Below are positions 31,222 to 40,880 of a stretch of 64,000 bases of DNA, in pieces; the first letter of the stretch is position 1; each line of letters starts with the position of its first letter. The notes below the pieces were generated by a model. It ran no database searches and was not told the origin of the DNA. It saw nothing but the letters and a program-made list of their open reading frames with translations. The translations under genes and the position numbers were made by a program. The DNA lies in NCBI GenBank assembly GCA_963377175.1, contig CAUJNA010000575.1, positions 117,001-181,000 on the forward strand, read 5' to 3'. This DNA is from Effrenium voratum (lineage: Eukaryota; Sar; Dinophyceae; Suessiales; Symbiodiniaceae).

Positions 31222-31521
31222 GACCACAAACAAGGATTAACGGAAAAGTCAGAAATAGGGCAGCTAGTCCGTTAATTACCGCTTGGGCCGGCTTGCGCCC
31301 AAGTCACTTCGAGTTGGCCCGGGAGCAGTCGCCTCTCCCGGGGTCGCCCTGAAACTGGCCCTCCCGAAGTTGACCACAAACAAGGATTTACGGAAAAGTC
31401 AGAAATAGGGCAGCTAGTCCGTTAATTACCGCTTGGGCCGGCTTGCGCCCAAGTCACTTCGAGTTGGCCGGGAGCAGTCGCCTCTCCCGGGGTCGCCCTG
31501 AAACTGGCCCTCCCGAAGTTG
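31222..31521. repeat. 150-bp tandem duplication
   Basis: Two copies beginning GACCACAAACAAGGATT (31,222 and 31,372), differing at only a few bases, each ending CCTCCCGAAGTT. Confidence 0.9.
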
Positions 31522-31596
31522 CCCTGGACTGGTTGCCGGCAGCAGGCTGGTCCCAGTCTGGCGCGGTTTGACTTGACGTATTGGACTCTCTTGCAG

Positions 31597-31684
31597 AATA
31601 GATCCAGGGATCCTCTACTACCACAAGGACGTCAATAACCGCACGGGCCGTCTGGAGCGGTTTGAGGTGGCAGCACAGCAGTAG
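31597..31684 (+). CDS. Host-like terminal exon fragment in the insertion
   Basis: TCTCTTGCAG acceptor, then a frame containing [18 protein letters not shown] and a stop TAG at 31,682-31,684. Composition is host-like, and a related snippet (AAGATCCTCTACGACCACAA) lies upstream at about 31,210-31,229. It is probably a captured host exon. Family not recognised. Confidence 0.4.
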
Positions 31685-31689
31685 GACTC

Positions 31690-32000
31690 GATCCCGGACC
31701 GGCTTCCCAGACCGGTCCCAGGACCAGTCCCAGGACCGGTCCTGGGACCAGTCCCAGGACCAAACCGCCCCTGGGACTGGTCCTGGGACCAGTCCCAGGA
31801 CCGGTCCCTCCCAGGACCGGTCCTGACTGGTCCCGGGACCGGTCCTGGGACCGGTCCCGGCACCGGTCCCAGGACCGGTTTTGGCTGACTACAAGTAATC
31901 TGAAACAGCACAACCAGGAATCCCAGGACCGGTCCCAGGACTGGTCCCAGGACTGGTCCCAGGACCGGTCCCGGGACCGGTCCCGGGACCGGTCCTGGGA
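31690..32000. repeat. GGACCGGTCC palindromic minisatellite
   Basis: Dozens of GGACCGGTCC, GGTCCCGGGACC and GGTCCCAGGAC units, interrupted at about 31,880-31,925. Each unit is self-complementary, so the array can extrude into hairpins. The [14 protein letters not shown] ORFs through it are products of the repeat. Confidence 0.9.
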
Positions 32001-32122
32001 ATCCACTTTTTGTGGGTTCGGGCGTGTTCCCCAGGGACTATCATTGATTCCAATCACTTCCAGTTGCATCCCACGCCGGTCCCCTCTGCAGGAGGCTGGG
32101 ACGGGAGGCAGAGGGTCGGCGG

Positions 32123-32911
32123 ATTTTTGTTTTTCTTCTCCGTCTTCTTCTTCGTCTTCAGTTGGTGCTGGTATTTCTGTTGGACTTTCAGATGAAGAAC
32201 TATGAACAGTAATAGGTGGAGAACTATGAACACTAATAGCTTCATTTGATGAATTGCTACTGCTACCTTGTGCATTTCCTGCTGTTATTTGATTAACTAA
32301 ATCTGCGATATTTATTGTTGTTGCAATTGCGCTATGTGATAAGTTTAATATTATATCTGCTACCGTAGCGCCGTTGTGTAGCATTATTTCTATCATTTTT
32401 GTCAGTTTGAATCTTTTTTCTTCTTCATCGCTGTCCTCCTCGTCTGGTGGTTTCTTTGGCGGTGGTTCTGGCGGTTTGTTGTTGTCAAGCATTGTAGTAA
32501 AGGCTGACACCATTGCGTCGCGTTGGTTTTTCAGGGTTTGTGTTGCTTGCGTTCTTGTTGGTTCATGTCTTTTGTATGCGTTGTGCCAAAAGTTTTTAAG
32601 CATTATTTTAAACATATTGTCTTGGTTTTTTCCTCTACCTTAAACGCTTCAAATGTCATATTTAATTGCTGATTTGCATCATTGTATAACTTTTCTTGCG
32701 TCTCTCTGGTTTCTGTTGCAATTGTATCTGTATTGGTTGCAATGTCAATAAATTCTCTCGGTATGCATTTTTTCATCATTTTCGGTGGTTGTATTGTTGT
32801 TGGTGTGTTTGGTTTTGTTAGGTTATGTATTGAAAAACTGTCGTCGTGATCATAATTATCATTGAACTTCTGCTTCTTTCTTTTCAGTATATTTTTAGTT
32901 AATATTATCAT
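32123..32911 (-). pseudogene. Acidic/proline-rich viral protein, frameshifted and truncated
   Basis: ATG 32,911 opens a basic start and a helical region (102 codons, stop 32,603). The next frame from about 32,630 onward continues helices (MFKIMLKNFWHNAYKRHEPT), a PEPPPKKPPDEEDSDEEEKR linker and a Ser-rich acidic tail until the GC-rich insertion at 32,122. An A6 run at about 32,631 is the likely indel site, so both ORFs are probably one ~265-residue protein whose C-terminus was cut off by the insertion. Family unknown; its position near capsid genes suggests a virion or assembly role. Two overlapping genes are the alternative. Confidence 0.5.
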
Positions 32912-32931
32912 TATTATTGTTATTTATATTT

Positions 32932-33033
32932 TTATTTCTTACCTTTACCCTTAAAACCTGTCTTGAGTTCTTCCATTCTACCTTTGCTTAAATTTGCTAT
33001 CCAACCGCCGTTATCAATAGTGTCTAAAATCAT
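32932..33033 (-). CDS. Basic micro-ORF (33 aa)
   Basis: ATG 33,033 to TAA 32,932, MILDTIDNGGWIANLSKGRM then a Lys/Gly-rich tail. It fills the gap between two larger minus-strand genes with 12 bases to the upstream stop. Could be a small DNA-condensing virion peptide or part of a neighbour separated by a frameshift. Not recognised. Confidence 0.4.
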   Translation of the reverse strand: MILDTIDNGGWIANLSKGRMEELKTGFKGKGKK

Positions 33034-33045
33034 ATCCACTAAATA

Positions 33046-33942
33046 TTATTTGTATGTTCTCGCCTTGCCTCTGCCCTTGTGTTTCAATTCTTCTTGTATT
33101 TCGCTTTCTTCTGGCACTTGAATTCCTCTTAAATAAAACTGAAATTTAATATCATTTACTGTTAAATTAGGGTTGTCTTTCCAGTAAGCGGGACTAATAG
33201 TATTATCTATTGTTGTTTTAAATAATGGCGTCATTGGCAATGGTGGTGGTTGTTGGGCTGTTGAACTTGATGCTCCTGTTGCTTGTTGAACTGGTGTCGC
33301 GTAAAAATTGTCATCTACTGCTCGAGGTGATAGTTCAACATCTTCTACGCGCATCGTTTGCTGGTCGTCTGCTACTGCTCTACCTGCTGGCGCTTGTCGT
33401 GGTTCTGTTGGTGCTGATTGTCTGTTTGCCACCATTTTATGAAATAATGTCCCGCCCATCTCTCTTAAATTTGATGCCATCGCTCTGCCTACTTCTTCCG
33501 CTTTCCGCTTTGTTGCAGTTGCTATATCTTGTAATTGTGTATCTACCATTGCCTCGTGTTGTCTTGTCGTTTGTTGTGGTGTTGAAAAATCATATTCGTC
33601 TGCTATTGCTTGGTCGTTTGTATGCTGTGGTGTATCTGTATCCATCTTATGAACTGCATATGTGTGTCCGTTTCTGTGTGCTTCCCGTCTCATCATTATC
33701 TCTCTCATTTGCCTGTCTAATATTCTCATTTGTTGGTCTTTCAATAATTCTAAATGGTCGCTCCCGTCAAAAAAACTACCCTGAGGACTTGATTTAAAAA
33801 ATGTAGCATCTCTGTTAGGTAGTTTTCCTGTTAATTGTTCGTTCTCGCCTATTAGATTAGCGATTTCTTCATAGGTAGGTCGTCTCTTGAGTCCAAATTT
33901 TGCATATGGATTTATTAATTCTAAACTTGCTGTAGTTGCCAT
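33046..33942 (-). CDS. Conserved PLV virion-associated protein (298 aa)
   Basis: The N-terminal block NPYAKFGLKRRPTYEEIANL, then GKLPNRDATFFKSSPQGSFF and a long charged helix, is a pattern I associate with an uncharacterised protein encoded beside the capsid genes in algal Polinton-like viruses. The middle and C-terminal parts are Gln/Pro/Ala-rich and probably disordered, ending in KGRGKARTYK. No enzyme motif. Position next to the major capsid gene and length suit a minor structural or scaffold role. ATG 33,942 is preceded by the AT-rich TATTATATCAAT. Confidence 0.65.
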   Translation of the reverse strand: MATTASLELINPYAKFGLKRRPTYEEIANLIGENEQLTGKLPNRDATFFKSSPQGSFFDGSDHLELLKDQQMRILDRQMREIMMRREAHRNGHTYAVHKMDTDTPQHTNDQAIADEYDFSTPQQTTRQHEAMVDTQLQDIATATKRKAEEVGRAMASNLREMGGTLFHKMVANRQSAPTEPRQAPAGRAVADDQQTMRVEDVELSPRAVDDNFYATPVQQATGASSSTAQQPPPLPMTPLFKTTIDNTISPAYWKDNPNLTVNDIKFQFYLRGIQVPEESEIQEELKHKGRGKARTYK

Positions 33943-33971
33943 ATTGATATAATATTAATTAGAAAATATTG

Positions 33972-34002
33972 TTAATAATATTTTTGTGAAACATATTATT
34001 AA
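33972..34002. terminator. AT hairpin, 10-bp stem
   Basis: TTAATAATAT / ATATTATTAA with loop TTTTGTGAAAC; first of two hairpins between the 298-aa gene and its upstream neighbour's stop. Confidence 0.6.
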
Positions 34003-34018
34003 TAATAAGATGTTATTG

Positions 34019-34049
34019 TTAATAATATTTTTGTGAAAAATATTATTAA
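34019..34049. terminator. AT hairpin, perfect 14-bp stem
   Basis: TTAATAATATTTTT / AAAAATATTATTAA with a 3-base loop GTG, 17 bases past the stop of the minus-strand gene ending at 34,066. Confidence 0.7.
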
Positions 34050-34065
34050 TCTATATCAATATATT

Positions 34066-34383
34066 TTAAGTAAATATTAACTTTTTTGTATCTTCATACC
34101 ATTTATTTAAATGTTCTTTTGTTGCGTGTGGTAAGTTAGGACGATATAATTCGCCCATCATTCTATCCAGCTCATTTACATAGTTTGCTCTCTTGTTTCC
34201 TTCGTCAATCTTTTTCCTTAATGCTACCGATGCTTCTTGTGAATTTCTTAATTTCATTTGTTCGTGTAGGTGTTCTAAATATTTTGTATCTTTTAGATCA
34301 AACGGACTATATTTAATTTGTGAGGATTGTAAAAATACTTTACCTTTATTTTTTAAATTATTTCGTTTATGAAATTTATACAT
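34066..34383 (-). CDS. Hypothetical basic helical protein (105-116 aa)
   Basis: The preferred start is ATG 34,383 (MYKFHKRNNLKNKGKVFLQS), which avoids the 8-base overlap with the capsid gene that the earlier ATG at 34,416 creates. Charged helices throughout, with no recognised motif. It follows the major capsid gene directly and may share its transcript. Confidence 0.55.
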   Translation of the reverse strand: MYKFHKRNNLKNKGKVFLQSSQIKYSPFDLKDTKYLEHLHEQMKLRNSQEASVALRKKIDEGNKRANYVNELDRMMGELYRPNLPHATKEHLNKWYEDTKKLIFT

Positions 34384-34408
34384 TATATATTTATCATAGA
34401 TTTTAATT

Positions 34409-35996
34409 TTAATCATAGAGCAAACTTCCGGATTCGCGTAATTCTAACACGCTCTCACTAATCATATGCACAAATAATTCTCGCACATCTTCATCAGTTG
34501 TCAGTGGTGCTCTATTAGTCCCTTTCAATTTAAACACGAGTAAACCTCCCATTTTAGTATTCTGTCCAGTAAAATTAGTGTCTGCCATTTTCTCAAATGA
34601 TATACCAATCACGAATTGATCTTCTCTAAATCGCTTGTAGGAAATGCTAAAGGCATCTTGGTCAGGGTTCAAATAGTGTAATGTTCGTCTTAAATAATAT
34701 GCAGTTTCTGCCATTGATTGACATTCAAACTCTGGGTATTTCTTATTATTAATTTGTAATTGCCACGTTAAATTTAAATCTTTATCTTGAAAACCTTTAC
34801 CTTGGAAACGCTCGCGCCCAGCACCATCAGGGTCAGCACCATCAAAAATACGAGAATTAATCATAGGATTGTAAAAATAGTTCCATCTCTTATAAATATA
34901 ATTATCGTGTCTGTAGTAATTATTATTATCAGCATCTACACCTGCTCTTGGCGCACGATACAATGTAATGAAGCAACCATTTAATTTAGAAGCGGATTTA
35001 ACAATATTCATATTAATTTCAGTTCCTGCCGCGTTGAATGATTGCGTCATAGTGTGATACATTGGAAAAACTAATTTCAATCTTTGACCCTCTAACAAAT
35101 GTTTAACTATGTTATTGTTGACCGTGTTGTCCAATTGTATTACCTCTGCTCGTAGAATTACATTATTTAATTCCCACGAGGTGCTGGTGTCTCCAGTTGT
35201 GAAATAATAACCTTTGGCATCATTTTGAGTGTTGGCATCAGTTACGGTAAAAGGCGTAACTACTGGCATATGTTCATCTGATACAATTGTAAATTCCAGT
35301 TCAAGTGGAGCATAACGAAGAGGTAAATAATAATTGCTTTCTAACAGTCCGCATACCGGTTTATGTCCTAATCGCATATAACCATTAGCGCCGGGAATTC
35401 CTGCTACTGAATGGCGAGTATATCGTGCTGTTAAATCTCCCCAGTTGTTGTGGTCTCGTGTAGTTGGAAATGTAGTTGCTGCGGGGTCTGCTGCGGGATC
35501 AGTTCTTTTATTGACATCTAACATTTCTGCCAAGTCCAGTAGCATAAGTATGTCGCCAGTCATCATCCCAGCGAGGATTAGCGCTACTTTCTAAATCGTC
35601 CATATCTCGGGCATCTTGACTTTTAAAAGAATTATACAATTCACAGTGCCTATTGTATTCAATAATATCTTGAACTTGTTGCCCGCCTACAGTGCATCTA
35701 TACCGACTGAAGAAGGATGACAAATTACCCAACGGTCGTAAAAAATGACTTCGTGTTCCGTCGGTGTTTTGAAGATTGGCAAATAAACGAATAGAAGATA
35801 AATCAATATACGTGTTGTCTTCACCTGATATATGAAATCTAATATTTTTGTTTCCTGCATTTGGATTATAGACATTACTACCCGATGGAAAATAATTAAC
35901 GTGTCGTCGGTCTGTGATGTATTGTGCTGTTTCTGGAAGTCCAAAATTTAACGAGTTAATCATTGTGGTTTCACTTTCTGCAATTATATTATCCAT
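34409..35996 (-). pseudogene. Major capsid protein (double jelly-roll), one frameshift
   Basis: Forms the icosahedral shell as pseudo-hexameric trimers. The N-terminal ORF (ATG 35,996 to stop 35,508) contains FRPLGNLSSFF-type and FSRYRCTVGGQQVQDIIEYN sequence. This matches the family pattern in which a short loop, NL-x-S-[FL]-F then V-x-G-x-x-V-x-x-I-x-x-YN, marks the first jelly roll. The second ORF runs to 34,409 with strand-rich sequence, LESNYYLPLRYAPLELEFTI, and late WQLQINNKKYPEFECQSMAE typical of the second jelly roll. The frame changes between 35,510 and 35,565. Joined length ~510 residues is normal for PLV capsids. Read leftward with the downstream structural genes. Confidence 0.85.
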
Positions 35997-36098
35997 ACTT
36001 ATATATGATAAACTTAGATTTTATTTTTATTTTTATATTTTTCTTATGTGGAAGCATTGTAGTAGAATTATTTGAAGTTGTATTTTTTATAGTATTTA

Positions 36099-36239
36099 TT
36101 AAATAATTGTTTTTGTATCAACTATATCTTTTATAGTATCATAATCTAAATTCTTATATTGTTTATCGTATTTTGACGGTTCTTTTGTCAGTTTCTTCTC
36201 TAATGGAATTTTGTTTTGCTTGTCTTTATTTCTATACAT
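36099..36239 (-). CDS. Small lysine-rich ORF (46 aa)
   Basis: ATG 36,239 (an upstream in-frame non-ATG extension is less likely). Contains KIPLEKKLTKEPSKYDKQYK and ends at TAA 36,099. Sits 22 bases after the lipase stop. Not recognised; a small basic virion peptide is possible. Confidence 0.4.
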   Translation of the reverse strand: MYRNKDKQNKIPLEKKLTKEPSKYDKQYKNLDYDTIKDIVDTKTII

Positions 36240-36261
36240 TATTATTAATATTATTGATATT

Positions 36262-37044
36262 TTATTGTTCCGGTGTTGAATTAGGATTAAACCCATTAGA
36301 AATATCAGTAGTAGGATTTATACTTGTGAGTCCATTTCCTTCCCAATTATTGAAACTGTGTTTATCTAATAAGTTGTTGCTTTCTATTTCTCCAGTTATT
36401 GCCGCGTCATCAAACATTGCTATAGGATCTCCGCGATTTCTAAATCGTAAGTATCGCGGGTTTTTCTGTTGATTACTTCCTGATACAAAAGGTGATGAAT
36501 AAACAGTAGTAGCATATTTGTTTCCGTGTCTATTGTTAATTTCTTGAACAACGGATGAGCCGAGGGAATGGCCGACCAGTCTATTAACATCTGGATTTTT
36601 ACTTAATTCTTCCATTGTGTCTTTATATCTTTCGCTTAATTGAACATTATGAGTAGGAATAAAAAACAAATCTGCAATGACATCATTGACTTTGTGATTT
36701 AGTCCCGTTTTAGCACCAGTGCCACCAATATATAATGTGTTGCCTATTCTTGTTATTCCATTCACATTTGAATACGCGGCGTCTAAACCCTTGACATCAT
36801 CAATTTTATTTTTATTTTGAACATTAATTTCTTCAGCATATCTTGTTTTATGTTTCATTATTTGCTTATCAAAATGTTTATTGAAACCTCCTATTTTGTC
36901 TTCCAATTTCTTTTTATGGTTAAACAATACATCTTCTATTAAATCCTTACCTGCAGTATATGCTTTATCACTTGCTACGCCTGCCATCATTTGCGTAGGC
37001 GATCTGCCTTCAATAGCACCTAATAATAATTGTCTTCCTATCAT
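36262..37044 (-). CDS. Class-3 lipase-like protein (260 aa)
   Basis: Intact. The nucleophile elbow VNRLVGHSLGSSVVQEI gives the G-H-S-L-G motif of alpha/beta-hydrolase class-3 lipases. Downstream RNRGDPIAMFDDA supplies a likely catalytic Asp and DKHSFNNW a likely His, in the right order. The preceding NTLYIGGTGAKT resembles the substrate-side strand. The first ~90 residues are helical and lysine-rich. Lipases of this kind occur in PLVs and some virophages and are thought to breach a membrane during entry or release, which is family knowledge rather than anything shown here. Divergent from the penton gene, with 42 bp between ATGs. Confidence 0.8.
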   Translation of the reverse strand: MIGRQLLLGAIEGRSPTQMMAGVASDKAYTAGKDLIEDVLFNHKKKLEDKIGGFNKHFDKQIMKHKTRYAEEINVQNKNKIDDVKGLDAAYSNVNGITRIGNTLYIGGTGAKTGLNHKVNDVIADLFFIPTHNVQLSERYKDTMEELSKNPDVNRLVGHSLGSSVVQEINNRHGNKYATTVYSSPFVSGSNQQKNPRYLRFRNRGDPIAMFDDAAITGEIESNNLLDKHSFNNWEGNGLTSINPTTDISNGFNPNSTPEQ

Positions 37045-37086
37045 ATAATAATAATTATATAATAATTTCTATTGTATATTATATTT
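37045..37086. promoter_or_regulatory. Divergent AT-only promoter region
   Basis: The 42 bases between the lipase ATG (minus) and penton ATG (plus) are almost all A/T, with TATATTATA-type blocks on both strands within 15 bases of the starts. Comparable blocks precede ATGs at 33,942, 38,098, 41,206 and 45,240. Confidence 0.45.
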
Positions 37087-37940
37087 ATGAGTGATAGATT
37101 AACATATAAAAAAATCTATGTTGATAGTGCCTACAGATTGCAAGAAAGTAATTCTACCAGCGATTTTATTATAGAACTTGACCAAAACTTTGAAATTCCA
37201 CCAAGAACAAAAATGTTCGTGACAGAGTGTTCATTCAGCACTCCGTTTTATACAACAGAGAAAGGGTTTTACGAACGCTTCTATATTATGTTGTATAATA
37301 GTTCCAATGTCTTATTGAGAAGCACTGCCGTTGATGTATCCGGTGAAATTTATTATGCCAATCAATTATCATTTAAAATACAATCAGAATTAAACACGGC
37401 ATTTAATGATATTGTGCCTGACTTATTCTTAACAGTATACGGACAGAGCGAGAGACGCATGGAGTTGAAACTCAACGACCCCCTAACTTACAAATCAAAA
37501 TACCTACAGATGAAGAAGTAGAAACTTATGTAAATGGCGAATGGAACAGAGGACAGTTTGAATATGACAATTTAAGACCAAAATCTATTAATTATTTATT
37601 AAGTAATTATATTGCCTATGATCCTGCGTCATCTTGGTTAAGTGGATACTTTAATTTAGTTCCTTTTCAGAATATATACATAAATTGTCCTCAATTAAGC
37701 GATTATAAATATTCAGCGCCTAATAATTTCAGCAGTTCAGTAACTAAAAAAGTTCAAATTAATCAACAACTTGGCGGAGTTATTAGCGACTACACCTCGC
37801 CCATATATGCAGATTTTATTGATGTGGGTGGTAAAAATATTAAGAGACTACACTTTAGAATAACAACATCAAGAAACGAATTAATTGATTTTCACGGCGT
37901 TCCCATTTCCTTTAGCATTTTGTTTCAATTAGATAATTGA
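37087..37940 (+). pseudogene. Minor capsid/penton protein, one frameshift
   Basis: Occupies the five-fold vertices. From ATG 37,087 the frame opens MSDRLTYKKIYVDSAYRLQE and SDFIIELDQNFEIPPRTKMF, the family pattern [IV]-D-S-x-[YF]-R...S-[DN]-F-x-[IVF]-x-L. It runs to TAG at 37,519. A shifted frame carries on from about 37,455 and finishes IKRLHFRITTSRNELIDFHG then VPISFSILFQLDN, TGA 37,938. The closing LH-x-R-x-x...DFHG-x-P-x-SF is also typical. A C5 run at about 37,479-37,484 is the likely site of one missing base. Total ~285 residues, usual for the family. Confidence 0.8.
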
Positions 37941-38097
37941 ATAAACCCCTAAATATTAATATTAATAATATTAAAAATATCAAATTAATAATATTAAAAA
38001 TATTAAACATATCAAATTAACAATATTTATATTTCTCAGTTTGTCCATATAGACAAAATATATACAAGATATAGACAAAATATATAATATATTATAT
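37941..38097. promoter_or_regulatory. AT-rich intergenic region with repeats
   Basis: Contains repeated TTAATAATATTAAAAATAT blocks, a TTTGTC...GACAAA palindrome at 38,041-38,058 and two TATAGACAAAATATATA copies before the ATG at 38,098. Likely combines the 3' end of the penton gene and the promoter of the next gene. Confidence 0.5.
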
Positions 38098-38658
38098 ATG
38101 TCAGAAGTTGAACCTGAAATTACTAACACAATTGAAGCAGACGAGCCAGTAAATGAATTACCACCAATTGAAGAAGAAGCACCAAAGGCAGACACACCAA
38201 TAGAACCAACGCAAGAAATAAAACATGTAGAACCACTTAAAAACAACTCAAAAACTCAAGCACGCAATGAAAAGAAAATAACCTGTCCAAAATGTGCCAA
38301 AACTTTAACACTAAAATCTTACAGATACAGTCACGAACGCAATTGCCAAGGACCATTAGAATCTAAACCCATAAAGCCTAAACCGAAAGCAGTTCCAATA
38401 GCAAAACCCCAAAGGGTAGAATACAACGAAGTAGCGCACCGCGAAGAAGAGCAACGTATTCCGCAACAACAGCAACAAAATAATATAATAGCGAACACCC
38501 CGCCCCCAAGAAGAACGCAACCACAACCGCCTCCAAACCCGCTACACAATATAGCACAGCATTACCAATTATTGCAAAATGAATATTTGAGACAGAAGCA
38601 AGAAAAATATAATGCATTAAATAAAGGTATATTTGGTTCAAGAGGAAAGAAAAGATAA
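38098..38658 (+). CDS. Zinc-finger protein with disordered flanks (186 aa)
   Basis: An acidic, proline-rich N-terminus (about 1-60) leads to ITCPKCAKTLTLKSYRYSHE then RNC: a C-x2-C...H-x3-C finger seen in uncharacterised proteins of PLVs and some giant viruses. The remainder is basic, Gln/Pro-rich, with a final helix of charged heptads ending FGSRGKKR. Probably a nucleic-acid or capsid-assembly partner; function unknown. Its stop is followed by a perfect hairpin that reaches the next ATG. Confidence 0.65.
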   Translation: MSEVEPEITNTIEADEPVNELPPIEEEAPKADTPIEPTQEIKHVEPLKNNSKTQARNEKKITCPKCAKTLTLKSYRYSHERNCQGPLESKPIKPKPKAVPIAKPQRVEYNEVAHREEEQRIPQQQQQNNIIANTPPPRRTQPQPPPNPLHNIAQHYQLLQNEYLRQKQEKYNALNKGIFGSRGKKR

Positions 38659-38661
38659 AAT

Positions 38662-38695
38662 ATAATTATTATATAACCTACTATATAATAATTAT
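38662..38695. terminator. Perfect 14-bp AT hairpin overlapping next start
   Basis: ATAATTATTATATA / TATATAATAATTAT around ACCTAC, from 4 bases after one stop to inside the ATG at 38,694. May act both as 3'-end signal and promoter/5' structure. Confidence 0.7.
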
Positions 38696-40819
38696 GTTTT
38701 CAACATTATCACTGGACGGCTCAAGTAGAATTATAGCAAGTGAATTAGTATTAATAAATTCAACAGAACCATCGACATTAAGCAGTGTTTATGCTACAAA
38801 ACAAGAATTAGCAGACACAGCAGGATCATTAGGTGGAGGTTATACAATTGAAGAAGTTGATGCTCTTATTTTAGCACAGAAAAATAAGATAGATGCCAAT
38901 ATTTTAGATATTACTGAATTAAACGCAACATCAACAACTATGTTTAATGAACAAGTAAATCAAAACGCAACAATTACAAGCAACTTTAATAATATAACAG
39001 CACACGGATTAACCATAACTTCAATACTACCGACTATATCAGCAAATACAATTAAACTTGATTCTAATTTTAATAACATTAGTTCGAATACACATTTAAT
39101 CAGTAATTTAAATGCTACAATAACATCGCATATATCATTAATTGACACAAACATTAATAACATAACAGGACACGGAAACACAATAACAACCATTCTTACA
39201 GATATAGCAGATTTACAAGCAGGAGCGGGCGCTTCTTGGACTACAGATGAAAAAACAACTATTCAAGCAGATGTATCAACATTATATACAAACGATACTA
39301 ATTTATTCAATACTAACACTGCTTACAGTAATACATTTGCTTCAATTATATCAGATAATAATATACAAGATGTATTAATAACTCAAAATTCAAACACAAT
39401 AAATAGTTTAATATCAGCAGATTTACAAAAGCTAGATAAAATAGATACTAACGCTCAATCAGTAGCAGGTGCTATTAATTTTAGCGATAATGCAACTTTA
39501 CATAGTGATTTAAATATGCTTACTACTGGTTCTATAATATGTAATAAGTTTAGCTGTACCCCTTCACCAAATTTAGGACTACAAATGACTTTTCAAATGT
39601 TTAATCGTGAATTTAATATTAATAGAGATGGTAGAATGTGGATGTCAAGCTCAGGAGGCGTTTGGGAAACGCAAATCGGATTGCTAATGTTGGTCGTGTA
39701 TGGATAAAAGATCGATTCGGTTTAGGGGCAGTTGGCGTTGTTAATTATGTTTTAAATTGTGCTGGGCAAGCTCGATTTACAAGCGCTGTCCAGTTTATAG
39801 GAACAGACAGTGCAATAAGTCTTAACAATGGTTCATATTTAAATTTTAATAATAATGGTTCAATACGAAGATATACACCAGATGCTACAGAAGGTTTATA
39901 TATGGCGCATAATAATTTTGTTGCTGTTAGTGTTGGCGATATTACTAATTCTTCTAATCAATATTTTATGTGCGACGGTGCTGTATCAAAAACCATATTC
40001 AATAAACCAGTTGATATATTAGGTGATGTATATACAAATGGCGATTTAACAATGGTTTCTGGTAAAAAGATTGAAGTCAATCAAGTTCAGTCAGTATCAG
40101 GAAATACTTTATTATTACAAAATTCACCGAGTGGCAATGTTCAATTTGGCAACACATCAAAACTAATAATTGATAATGCTGAAATGTATGTCGATACAAA
40201 TGATTTAATAATTAGGAATAGCAACACTTCAAACTCTATTAATTTGGTTGTTGGATTATCTGCAACATATGCTGATAATAAAATTATTTTGAATAGTGGA
40301 AGCAATAGCGAATTGCGAGGCGACTGGACTATTGACGGCGATATGACTTTTGGAATTGCTCATAAAATCAATTTGAGACATTTAAATAGTGATGCTGTTT
40401 TAAGATTAGAAGCATCAACAACTATTGATAGTTATATTGATGGCACTAAATATTTACAATTGGATGATACTCAATTTTCATCATTTAACGGATTTAATTT
40501 AAGTAGCGATAAGAGACTGAAAGATAATATAGAAGATGTAGAAGATGATACTGTAAATATGGTAAAAATATATATGATTAAAACATTTGTTAAAAATCAA
40601 AAAACTAAAAAAAAACTGAATTAGGATGGATTGCTCAAGATGTTCAACAATACACAAATCCGAAATATAAATTGTAAATGATTCGGGAGAATACTTAACG
40701 ATGTGTTATGATCGTATGGCTTGTATTAGTTGGGATGCCTTATCAAAACTAATCGATCGTGTAGAGTATTTGGAAAATGAAGTTTTTAAAAAGAAAAAGA
40801 AAAAAGACAAGTCTAAATA
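38694..40819 (+). pseudogene. Fibre protein with S74 intramolecular chaperone, frameshifted
   Basis: The N-terminal ~300 residues hold a repeated S-N-F-N-N-I-[TS]-x-H/N pattern (ITSNFNNITAHGLTITSILP and variants), expected of a trimeric coiled or beta-helical shaft. A strand-rich head follows. The C-terminus has LSSDKRLKDNIEDVEDDTV, then LGWIAQDVQ in a shifted frame and ISWDALSKLIDRVEYLENEV in another: the order of the Peptidase_S74/endosialidase chaperone domain that trimerises and then self-cleaves fibres, with the conserved S-x-D-x-R-x-K start. Frame changes at about 39,640-39,700, about 40,610 and about 40,670, the last two at A-runs. About 700 residues in total. Likely the receptor-binding spike of the virion. 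Confidence 0.75.
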
Positions 40820-40880
40820 ATATAATATGATCCAAGACATGGAGAAACGATTTAGAATTAAAATTATTAAAAAATGATCA

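Larger units (their letters stand above)
31111..32122. mobile_element. GC-rich ~1 kb insertion inside the viral genome
   Basis: GC content changes abruptly at both edges. Near the edges GCCGCCGACCCTC (31,131) and GAGGGTCGGCGG (32,111) are inverted over 12 bases. Contents: a 150-bp direct duplication, a host-like terminal exon, and a GGACCGGTCC palindrome array. The block truncates the viral gene to its right. It looks like host DNA or a host transposon that entered the virus before or after integration. Confidence 0.75.

Noticed and set aside
31632..32122. [16 protein letters not shown] C-terminus of the 327-codon minus-strand ORF
   Set aside because: Only the part right of 32,122 is viral; the Asp/Arg/Ser repeat is translation of the GGACCGGTCC array in the inserted block.
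33225..33797. 190-codon + strand hydrophobic ORF
   Set aside because: It is the antisense shadow of the 298-aa viral gene, whose reverse complement is rich in Leu/Val codons.
35989..36057. 22-codon basic minus-strand peptide upstream of the capsid gene
   Set aside because: Overlaps the capsid ATG, is AT-driven (Lys/Ile only) and has no other support.
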